Assembly: GCA_903825645.1 (NCBI GenBank)
Contig: CAIKBL010000051.1
Span: 248,001-312,000 of the forward strand
DNA from: an uncultured Pseudomonadota bacterium
GTDB taxonomy: Bacteria > Pseudomonadota > Gammaproteobacteria > Ga0077536
Direction of reading: 5' to 3'
DNA: 64,000 nt
The stretch's first letter is position 1; each line of letters opens with the position of its first letter. This document shows positions 48,403-57,715 of this stretch, piece after piece. Position numbers and translations under genes: made by a program. The notes beneath the pieces were generated by a model. The model was not told the DNA's origin and ran no database searches. It saw nothing but the letters and a program-made list of their open reading frames with translations.

Positions 48403-49776
48403 TTATTCCACTCGCCACTGAGTACCGCTGGGACCATCTTGAATCGAAATTCCAAGTGTTGCGATTTCGGCGCGAACCTTATCTGCGGTTACCCAATCCT
48501 TCTGATCGCGTGCCGCATTCCGCGCGGCTATTAGCGATTCAACAAGCGCAACATCCAAAGCACCCGCCCGGGTAGCTGAAAACCACTCGCCAGGAGGTTG
48601 CTGGAGAAGCCCCAACTCCTTACCACACGCCAGCAAGGCCCCTTTGCAGTAAGCTCTTTCAACGTTATCTGTTGCCGTATTAGCTCGCGTCGCGAGCCCC
48701 ATCAATCCAGCAAGTGCCTGCGGCGTATTCAAATCATCATCCATAGCGGCGAGAAATTCATCTGGTGCGCGTTGATCAGGTACCACAACGTCTCCCAGTC
48801 TTTGTAGCGCCCCGTAGAGTCTATCGAGCTGCGATTTCGCCTGATTGACCAAATCATCGCTCCAGTTCATCGGCTCGCGATAACGTCCCTTAATCAGCGC
48901 CAACCGAAGCGCCTCCCCCGGAAATCGCCTTAAAAGATTCTGAACGAGCAGGACATTGCCCAAGGATTTCGACATCTTTTCACTGTCGATCTCGACAAAG
49001 CCGTTATGCACCCAGTACCGACAAAAAACTTGCCCCCCGTGCGCGCAGGTACTCTGCGCAATCTCGTTTTCATGATGCGGGAATTTGAGGTCATTTCCGC
49101 CGCCATGAATATCAATCGTCAGCCCCAAATGTTGTTCGCTCATTGCTGAACATTCGAGGTGCCACCCGGGCCGTCCGTAGCTCCAGGGACTTTCCCATCC
49201 GGGTTGGTCACCAACAGAGGGCTTCCACAGGACAAAGTCCGCCGGATCCCGTTTGAACGGCGCGATCTCTACCCGTGAACCGGCAATCATTTCATCGTGC
49301 GAGCGACCGGCGAGCGCGCCGTAAGCGGCATAGGACGAAACCTGGAATAGCACATGACCTTCGGCCACATACGCATGCCCCGCCTCCAGCAATCTCTCGA
49401 TCATCCGGACCATGGCTGGAATATGTTCCGTCGCTCGCGGCTCTATGACGGGTGGTAGGACGCCCAGCGCGGCCACGTCGCGATGATAAATTTCGGTATA
49501 CCTAGCCGAGATCACGGCTATCGATACCCCTTCCTGACGAGCCGCTAAGTTGATTTTGTCATCGACATCCGTGATGTTCCGCGCGTATACGACGTTGGGA
49601 TAATGGCGCCGTAAAACCCGATACAAGACATCATAAACCACCGCAGCGCGGGCATTTCCGATATGAGGGGGGTTATAGACGGTCGGGCCACACGCGTACA
49701 TGGTGACCCGCACGGGATCGAGCGGAATAAATTCCTCTTTGCGACGGGTGAGCGAGTTGTGTAGGAAAAGCGACAT
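48403..49776 (-). CDS. cysS: Cysteinyl-tRNA synthetase
   Basis: YACGPTVYNPPHIGNARAAVVYDVLYR; GRPGWHLECSAMSEQHLGLTIDIHGGGNDLKFPHHENEIAQS; KMSKSLGN. Confidence 0.97.
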   Translation of the reverse strand: MSLFLHNSLTRRKEEFIPLDPVRVTMYACGPTVYNPPHIGNARAAVVYDVLYRVLRRHYPNVVYARNITDVDDKINLAARQEGVSIAVISARYTEIYHRDVAALGVLPPVIEPRATEHIPAMVRMIERLLEAGHAYVAEGHVLFQVSSYAAYGALAGRSHDEMIAGSRVEIAPFKRDPADFVLWKPSVGDQPGWESPWSYGRPGWHLECSAMSEQHLGLTIDIHGGGNDLKFPHHENEIAQSTCAHGGQVFCRYWVHNGFVEIDSEKMSKSLGNVLLVQNLLRRFPGEALRLALIKGRYREPMNWSDDLVNQAKSQLDRLYGALQRLGDVVVPDQRAPDEFLAAMDDDLNTPQALAGLMGLATRANTATDNVERAYCKGALLACGKELGLLQQPPGEWFSATRAGALDVALVESLIAARNAARDQKDWVTADKVRAEIATLGISIQDGPSGTQWRVE

Positions 49777-49985
49777 CTTGGCTGTTCACGAAGATCGGCG
49801 GGTCACGATTGTACCCGGAAACGACAAGATGAGTGCCACGTCGCGACAATCTTCCTTCGCCCAAGCCTTTGGCTAAAGGGCCGCCCTCCTTTGCGGACGC
49901 GCGAGCCCTTTGCTCCGATCAACCAAACAGCACGAAGGCGTCACTACCCATCCTGGCGCCGACCGGCCGAAGACAATGCCGCGTT

Positions 49986-51188
49986 CTAAGCGACGGCAGC
50001 CTTTAGCACGTCAACCAAATCTGTCCGCTCCCAAGAAAAGCCGCCATCGGCATCCGGGGTTCGACCAAAATGACCATAGGCGGCCGTTCGCGCATAAATG
50101 GCCCGGTTTAGCCCGAGATGTAACCTGATACCTCGTGGCGTCAGGTTCATGACATTCATCAGCGTTGATTCTAGTTTCGCCGCATCAACGCGGCCGGTCC
50201 CGTGTAGATCGACATACAGGGAAAGCGGCTTTGCCACGCCAATGGCATAGGACAACTGAATCGTGCAGCGCTCCGCCAAACCAGCGGCCACCACATTCTT
50301 CGCAAGGTAACGCGCCGCATAGGCGGCTGAACGATCGACCTTGGAGGGGTCTTTACCCGAAAAAGCACCACCACCATGAGGTGCGGCGCCACCATAAGTA
50401 TCGACGATAATTTTCCTTCCGGTCAGCCCGCAGTCACCGTCAGGACCACCGATCACAAAAGCGCCGGTGGGATTCACGTGCCAGACGGTATCCTTACTAA
50501 TCCAGCCTTCCGGTAGAGCTTGTCGAACGTACGGCTCTACTATCGAGCGGACGTCGTGAGAAGTCATCTTTTCGTCCAGATGCTGGGTCGAAACGACTAT
50601 CTGGGTTGCCGCCACCGGCTTACCGTTTTCGTAACGGACCGTCACCTGGCTCTTCGCATCCGGTCCGAGTAGCTGGGTTCCACCTGTCTTACGCGCCGTG
50701 GCCATCAATTGCAGAATACGATGCGCATAATAGAGTGGCGCAGGCATCAGATCTGCGGTTTCCGTGCAGGCATAACCGAACATGATGCCTTGGTCGCCGG
50801 CGCCTTCGTCTTTGTCGTTACCGGCATCGACACCCTGCGCGATGTCCGAAGACTGCGCATGGAGCAGGACCTCGATGCGAGCGCGTTCCCAATGGAAACC
50901 TTCTTGCTCGTAACCGATGTCTTTGATCGCCAGACGCGCCAAATGGCTGACTAAATCAGGGGTGACCGTATTCGGGCCGCGCGTCTCGCCGGCAATAACG
51001 ACCCTATTGGTCGTCGCCAACGTCTCGCAAGCCACCCGGACCTGCCCTGGATCGACACCGGCGAGCGCAGCTTCGCGAAAAAAAGCATCCACTACTTCAT
51101 CGGAAATGCGGTCACAGACCTTGTCAGGATGTCCTTCTGACACTGATTCACTGGTAAAAAAATGAGACGCTCGCACGCATTCCTCCAT
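49986..51188 (-). CDS. metK: S-adenosylmethionine synthetase (start 51188 preferred over 51224)
   Basis: [62 protein letters not shown]. Confidence 0.97.
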   Translation of the reverse strand: MEECVRASHFFTSESVSEGHPDKVCDRISDEVVDAFFREAALAGVDPGQVRVACETLATTNRVVIAGETRGPNTVTPDLVSHLARLAIKDIGYEQEGFHWERARIEVLLHAQSSDIAQGVDAGNDKDEGAGDQGIMFGYACTETADLMPAPLYYAHRILQLMATARKTGGTQLLGPDAKSQVTVRYENGKPVAATQIVVSTQHLDEKMTSHDVRSIVEPYVRQALPEGWISKDTVWHVNPTGAFVIGGPDGDCGLTGRKIIVDTYGGAAPHGGGAFSGKDPSKVDRSAAYAARYLAKNVVAAGLAERCTIQLSYAIGVAKPLSLYVDLHGTGRVDAAKLESTLMNVMNLTPRGIRLHLGLNRAIYARTAAYGHFGRTPDADGGFSWERTDLVDVLKAAVA

Positions 51189-51324
51189 TGAGTTGTGATA
51201 AGGCAAAGCTTTCCCTGTTCGCAACGCCGTTGAGAACGGCGCGACCGGCCGCCAATAACCCCACGATTATGCCGTAGTTTCCATCAGGATGCTCGCACCC
51301 ATGATGGCCTCTCGCATGCCTGCT

Positions 51325-52323
51325 TCAGGCAACCAACAAAACGATTTTGCCCATATGAGTACTTGATTCCATGAGGGCGTGCGCGGCGCTCGCCTCATTG
51401 AGCGGGAAGGTCCGAAATACCTGCGACTTGCAACTTCCCTGCTCGATCAGTGGCCACACCCGATGCTCCACGCGCTGTGCAATCGCGGCCTTCTGCTGTA
51501 CCGATTGGGGACGGAGCGTAGAGCCGGTCATGACAAGTCGTTTGGTCAACAAGGGGCCGAAGTTCACTTCGGCTTTGGGGCCTTTCAGGAACGCAATCAT
51601 GGAATATCGCCCATCGGCCGCCAGCAGGCCCAGGTTTTTCTCAATATAAGACCCGGCCACCATATCCAGAATCACGTCGACGCCACGCCCGCCGGTAATC
51701 TCTCGAGCGATCTCAGCCCAATCCCCTTCCCGGTAGTTAATCGCATGGTCGGCACCCAAGCCGAGACAATAGTGGCGTTTATCTTCATTCCCGACGGTGG
51801 TGATGACACGGGCACCGGCCGCTTTGGCGAGCTGAATGGCGGTCGTACCAATGCCGCTACTACCGCCGTGGATAAGACAGGTCTCACCAGAAACGAGACC
51901 TGCACGCGTAAACAAATTGTAGTCGACCGTGAAAGTGGTCTCGGGAAGGCTGGCAGCCTCAGCGGCGGTGCAGCGGCTTGGCCACGGCAGACAATGGCTG
52001 CCGTGCGCGCGACAATACTCGGCATATCCCCCGCCATGTGTTAGCGCTACGATTCGGTCACCCACATGCCAACGAGGAGTATCGGGGCCGAGCGCAACTA
52101 CCTCCCCTGCTATCTCGAGGCCCGGATACGGGCTCGCATCCGCCGGCACCGCATAATGCCCAGTTCGCTGTAGGCAATCCGGCCGATTCACTCCCGCGGC
52201 GTGTACCCGAATGAGCACTTCCCCGGCACGTGGATGCGGAACGTCGGTCTGCGTGCTACGCAGTACTTCCGGGCCACCCGGCGCGGTGATTTCGACTGCG
52301 GTCATTTGCGATGGAATATTCAT
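51325..52323 (-). CDS. NAD(P)H quinone oxidoreductase, zinc-independent MDR (PIG3-like)
   Basis: RVHAAGVNRPDCLQRTGHYAVPADASPYPGLEIAGEV; IHGGSSGIGTTAIQLAKAAGARVITTVG. Confidence 0.93.
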   Translation of the reverse strand: MNIPSQMTAVEITAPGGPEVLRSTQTDVPHPRAGEVLIRVHAAGVNRPDCLQRTGHYAVPADASPYPGLEIAGEVVALGPDTPRWHVGDRIVALTHGGGYAEYCRAHGSHCLPWPSRCTAAEAASLPETTFTVDYNLFTRAGLVSGETCLIHGGSSGIGTTAIQLAKAAGARVITTVGNEDKRHYCLGLGADHAINYREGDWAEIAREITGGRGVDVILDMVAGSYIEKNLGLLAADGRYSMIAFLKGPKAEVNFGPLLTKRLVMTGSTLRPQSVQQKAAIAQRVEHRVWPLIEQGSCKSQVFRTFPLNEASAAHALMESSTHMGKIVLLVA

Positions 52324-52406
52324 TCTGTCTGCCTCCGGGCTGCATGGGACACGCCGGACCCGGTACTGTGCCCATAAAATTTTTTCGAAACCGTCACGTG
52401 AGCTGA

Positions 52407-53405
<999 letters not shown>

Positions 53406-53453
53406 GGCAAGGGACAAAAGACGACGCTGCGTAAAGCAGGTAAGCCTCACCCG

Positions 53454-54083
53454 TCAAATGATCGCATATCGCAAGCTCAGGGCTCGATAGATTTCTTCGC
53501 GAAAATTGGCGGCGTCAGCGTCCAACGCGGACAGGATCTCGACCAAGTGAACATTGTCTTCGCGGCCCTGCCAGTTCTTTCGGTAAGTCCCTTCCCTGTA
53601 ACCATGGTCCTGCCGGAAAACATTCAGGACGTTCTTACCGATATAAGCCCTATAGAGATCATCGAAGCTCTGCCCGAGGTGCGACAACAGCGCGGGCACG
53701 ATGGAAATCAATATATCCTGGCTGGTTAGGGCATGCCGCGCGAGCGATTCGACATCCTCAAGGAATCCACGGGACGGTAGCGGGGACATCCACTCCTCGA
53801 CAATGACCGCCGCAGACACGGCGTGATCTCGATCAGCTCTGATCCGAAGACTCAACCCGAAATGCCAGACATCCACAATCTCGAGCATCGCCTGCTCGAG
53901 ATCCTGGGTGGACGCCTTCCACCACTTCCAGCCCCCATAGTGGTCCATCAATTCGGCGCATTCAATCCAGATAGCGCGAGCCCACGCCCGCTCTCGCCGC
54001 TGCCAATCCGGGTCGACTCGCGAATTCATTTCGTCCTGAAGCGCCAGCATGGCGCTCGTTTTGGCGACTACATCAACGCTCAA
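53454..54083 (-). CDS. All-alpha (dimeric-type) dUTP diphosphatase
   Basis: WIECAELMDHYGGWKWWK, MLEIVDVWHFGLSL, YIGKNVLNVFRQDHGYREGTYRKNWQGREDN motifs. Confidence 0.88.
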   Translation of the reverse strand: MSVDVVAKTSAMLALQDEMNSRVDPDWQRRERAWARAIWIECAELMDHYGGWKWWKASTQDLEQAMLEIVDVWHFGLSLRIRADRDHAVSAAVIVEEWMSPLPSRGFLEDVESLARHALTSQDILISIVPALLSHLGQSFDDLYRAYIGKNVLNVFRQDHGYREGTYRKNWQGREDNVHLVEILSALDADAANFREEIYRALSLRYAII

Positions 54084-54109
54084 GGCACATCAATCCAAAT
54101 TCACTCAAT

Positions 54110-54991
54110 TTACTCGGTAACGAACGTGAAATAGCTTCCTTTTTCCTTTACGCGCACAGCGTGCGGCGGTGGGAAATGAGCGGGCAACAGCAACGCGTTC
54201 TTTTCCACACAATGCTCCATCAACGTCCTGCGCGTTTTTGCTGACTGCTCTGGGACCGTGCAAAAACCGCTATTCCATTCTGGTCGAAGGACTTGCACAG
54301 CATGGTGGAGCGTATCGCCAGCAAACAACGCATGCTGCCCTTTCGATTCCACTTTCAGCACAATGCTGCCGTAGGTATGCCCCGGGGCTGGTTCAATAAT
54401 CAGTTTGTCTTCGAGGGCGTGAATACCGTCTACCATCGTCGCCTGCCCCGCCTCGATCACCGGCAAAACGCTATCATTGAAGACTCCATCATTGATCTCG
54501 GCTTTCGGGAAACGCGTGTCGGCAGGATTCCATTGATCGTATTCAGCACGGGAGAAAATATATTTTGCGTTCGGGAAAGTCGGCACCCAACGACCGTTCT
54601 TCAATTGGGTGTTCCAGCCGCAATGGTCGACATGCAGGTGGGTACACATGACGAAATCAACTTCGCCAGGCTGTACACCAGCTGCAGCAAGTTTTTCCAG
54701 ATACGGCGTATCCAAATGATGCGCAAGCTCGAACGTCGGCCGCTCCTTGTGATTACCACAGCAGGTATCGATAAGAATCGTGTGATGAGCGGTTTTTAGT
54801 ATCCAAGTGTGGATGCTCAATTTGAGCCCGTTCGTCTCTGGGTTAATGCAAAATGGAATCAAAATGTCGCGGTGTTCGTCTACGACATCCTGCTGCATTG
54901 CCGGCACCAGCACTGCAGCCGGGAAGCCCGCATCGACCGGGATCTCTACCGCGAGATCAACCTGAATATCACCTATTGTACGCTTGCTCAT
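54110..54991 (-). CDS. Metallo-beta-lactamase-fold hydrolase
   Basis: CTHLHVDHCGWNTQL; EPAPGHTYGSIVLKVESKGQHALFAGDTLHH. Confidence 0.92.
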   Translation of the reverse strand: MSKRTIGDIQVDLAVEIPVDAGFPAAVLVPAMQQDVVDEHRDILIPFCINPETNGLKLSIHTWILKTAHHTILIDTCCGNHKERPTFELAHHLDTPYLEKLAAAGVQPGEVDFVMCTHLHVDHCGWNTQLKNGRWVPTFPNAKYIFSRAEYDQWNPADTRFPKAEINDGVFNDSVLPVIEAGQATMVDGIHALEDKLIIEPAPGHTYGSIVLKVESKGQHALFAGDTLHHAVQVLRPEWNSGFCTVPEQSAKTRRTLMEHCVEKNALLLPAHFPPPHAVRVKEKGSYFTFVTE

Positions 54992-55077
54992 CTGTCTCCT
55001 CTCATGGATGCCTCTTTACGACGGGACGCATCTTAAACCGTCCGCATCCCGAATGGGTAATCTGCCGTCGATAGCAA

Positions 55078-57006
55078 TTATGAATCCTGCCGCGTTTGGT
55101 TTTTAGTCGAAAAAAATGCCGCGACATCCGCTAACCGACGCGTCTCCGGCATGGGAGGCAAAGCCCGCAAGAACGTTCTCCCGTAACCCTTGCTTTTGAG
55201 GCGCGGATCGCAGAGCACCAAGACACCCCGATCGCCGACGTCGCGGATCAGGCGTCCCGCGCCCTGCTTCAGCATCAACGCCGCGACGGGTAGCTGATGA
55301 TCCCGAAACGGATTTTGTCCCAGTGATTCCATCCGCCGCCCGCGGGCGCGTAGCACCGGATCATCCGGCGGTGCGAAGGGCAACTTGTCAATAATGACGC
55401 AGGATAGCGCCTCGCCTCTAACATCAACCCCTTCCCAGAAAGTCGCGGTCCCGATCAGTACCGCATTTCCGAGCCGCTTAAATTCTTCGAGCAGGACTGC
55501 CCGCGGCGCTTCTCCCTGCACCAGCACCGGATATTTGAGCCGTGTCCGGAGCGGCGCGGCATAAAAACCAAGGGCACGATGACTCGTGCAGAGCAGAAAA
55601 GCCCGTCCTCGACTCAATTCGATCACTGAAATCGCGACGTCTGCCACGGCCTCCAGATAACGCTCGTGGTTCGGCAAAACCGTCAACTCCGGGTGATATC
55701 TGAGCGTCTGCTGCTGAAAGTCAAAGGGACTTTCCCAGCTGAAGGCCTCCGCAACTTCAAGACCGAGTTCGCGCCGAAAGTGACCGAAATCGCCATCCAC
55801 TGCCAATGTTGCGGAACAAAACACCCAGCTGGCTGGATATCGAGCAAGTCGGGACTGGAATTGCTCAGCCACGCTCAACGGCGTGGCATGCAGCACAAAT
55901 CCACGCGGCGTCGTCTCCAGCCAACGAACCCAATCCTCGTCGGTACGGTCTGCGAATTGAACGAACCTCGAATGAAGCTCCCCGGCTCGGCGCGCGCAAG
56001 TTTCGAGCTCCGGACCACGCTCGGCGGCCGCATTCAAGTTCGCGAGCGCTTTTACCAGTGTTTCCCCGAGCGTCTGGAGTATCTCTGCGGCACGGGGCTG
56101 CTCGGCAATTTGGAGATAGTCTTGTTTACCTTGATAACGCGCATACTCGGTCTGGGCCCATTGCGTTGCGGCGTCCAGTGCGCGGAGCGCGTCACGCAAC
56201 GTCGGCATGTCAGGGGCCTCAAGGCTTGCGGCACGCGTCGCATCGCGAACGAGGTCGCGTAACTGTCGACTGGAAACTGCTTGCCCAAAGGCAAGCGCCG
56301 CAAGCTCAGGTAGTTGATGCGCCTCATCGACCACGACCACGCGTGCTGTCGGCAATAATTCGCCAAAGCCTTCTTCCCGCAACGCCATATCTGCAAACAA
56401 CAGGTGGTGATTCACCACCACGACATCGGCGGCCACTGCCCGCCTTCGGGCCTTGACGACAAAACAGGCATCGAAACTCGGACAGGATTGACCGAGACAG
56501 TTATCCGCTGTCGACGTAACCTGCGACCAAACGGGCGCGTCCTCGGGTATCTGTCGCATTTCGGCGATATCGCCTTGGTCCGTATGCCGCGCCCAGGCGG
56601 CTATATCAGCCAGCCACGCCTGATCTGCAGGCCAAAGCCCAGCATGGCCCTCGCTCTGATCGAGACGATGAAGGCACACATAATTACTCCGACCTTTCAG
56701 CAACGCACACGAAAGGTCGCTCCTCAGGGTACGGGTGACTACCGGCAAATCATGGAAAAACAATTGATCTTGCAACGTTCGGGTCGCCGTACTGAGTAAC
56801 ACGCGCTGCCCAGACAGCAAGGCCGGCACAAGATAGCCAAATGTCTTGCCCGTACCGGTCCCCGCCTCCACCAGCAGTTGGGTGGTAGGTTTGACGAGTG
56901 CCGCGGCAACCGCATCCGCCATTGCCTGCTGCGCCTCCCGGGGTCGGAAGTGCGGAATGTGTTCGATAAAAGGTCCATGCGGCCCAAGCAACTCAGACGC
57001 GATCAC
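55078..57006 (-). CDS. ATP-dependent DNA helicase, DinG/YoaA (XPD-like) family
   Basis: FRPREAQQAMADAVAAAL; VEAGTGTGKTFGYLVPALLSGQRVLLSTATRTLQDQLF; VVDEAHQLPELA; Fe-S-type cysteines CLGQSCPSFDACF. Confidence 0.93.
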   Translation of the reverse strand: MIASELLGPHGPFIEHIPHFRPREAQQAMADAVAAALVKPTTQLLVEAGTGTGKTFGYLVPALLSGQRVLLSTATRTLQDQLFFHDLPVVTRTLRSDLSCALLKGRSNYVCLHRLDQSEGHAGLWPADQAWLADIAAWARHTDQGDIAEMRQIPEDAPVWSQVTSTADNCLGQSCPSFDACFVVKARRRAVAADVVVVNHHLLFADMALREEGFGELLPTARVVVVDEAHQLPELAALAFGQAVSSRQLRDLVRDATRAASLEAPDMPTLRDALRALDAATQWAQTEYARYQGKQDYLQIAEQPRAAEILQTLGETLVKALANLNAAAERGPELETCARRAGELHSRFVQFADRTDEDWVRWLETTPRGFVLHATPLSVAEQFQSRLARYPASWVFCSATLAVDGDFGHFRRELGLEVAEAFSWESPFDFQQQTLRYHPELTVLPNHERYLEAVADVAISVIELSRGRAFLLCTSHRALGFYAAPLRTRLKYPVLVQGEAPRAVLLEEFKRLGNAVLIGTATFWEGVDVRGEALSCVIIDKLPFAPPDDPVLRARGRRMESLGQNPFRDHQLPVAALMLKQGAGRLIRDVGDRGVLVLCDPRLKSKGYGRTFLRALPPMPETRRLADVAAFFSTKNQTRQDS

Positions 57007-57034
57007 TGAATTCGCCAGTCAACGTTCCGCATTT

Positions 57035-57529
57035 TCAGCCAGCTTCGGCGACGGCCGGCAACTGATTGCCCGCATCAAGATCTCGCCCCCAAACCCGCCG
57101 TCCAATAATTTTGACACGCGGGACGCTAAGTGTATTTTTCTTGTTCAACGTGCCTTCTGCCAGTGCTTGGGCAACTTTCTCGCGCGTCACTGCAAAAATT
57201 TCGACGGTCTCGTAGTCCGCATCCATCAGCACCAGCAATAACGTATCCCAAGGGCGGTCTAGCTTCAGCTCGCCGAGCCGGTGCGCGCCCTTTTGCTCAT
57301 CGAAAACAACACGAGCTTTGATCAAAAAACGCTCACACCCAGTAGCCGTGGTCTTAAAAGCATCGAACCCCGCTTCGGGACCTTCTGCTTGCTCCAGTCC
57401 CAAGAGGCGCATCGCGTCATTAATTGCTATTTCGCCACTAAGTGGCAATGTCTTGCCCGTGACTTTCCTATACTCGGCAGCTAACCGGCGAGCTTCTCCC
57501 ATCAGCTTGTCTACAATGTAAATGTCCAT
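57035..57529 (-). CDS. Conserved-looking hypothetical protein downstream-coupled to DinG-type helicase
   Basis: 164-aa ORF in same orientation with acceptable protein composition; no family recognised. Confidence 0.6.
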   Translation of the reverse strand: MDIYIVDKLMGEARRLAAEYRKVTGKTLPLSGEIAINDAMRLLGLEQAEGPEAGFDAFKTTATGCERFLIKARVVFDEQKGAHRLGELKLDRPWDTLLLVLMDADYETVEIFAVTREKVAQALAEGTLNKKNTLSVPRVKIIGRRVWGRDLDAGNQLPAVAEAG

Positions 57530-57715
57530 GCCATCTCGCCTCGCACGTCAGCACCTGGAGTACCCGCGGCTCGGCGCGCGGCATACCGAGGGTTACAAAA
57601 ATTTAGCTCGGCCATCAATTTATGTCACAACGGGTCGCTAAGCGAGCCTGCGGGGTCGATAATCAACAGCGAGGACACCCCACTCGATAACTCATCAAAA
57701 CTAAAGGTCTCTTTC

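Noticed and set aside
51189-51330. SAH/SAM riboswitch upstream of metK
   Set aside because: A hairpin is present but the conserved core sequences I know for SAH and SAM riboswitches could not be matched by eye.
51379-52044. 221-aa plus-strand ORF antisense to the quinone oxidoreductase
   Set aside because: Shadow ORF; the minus-strand frame has clear MDR motifs.
55666-56456. Two long plus-strand ORFs (198 and 216 aa) antisense to the DinG-type helicase
   Set aside because: High-GC shadow ORFs over a conserved helicase frame; mutually overlapping in different frames.
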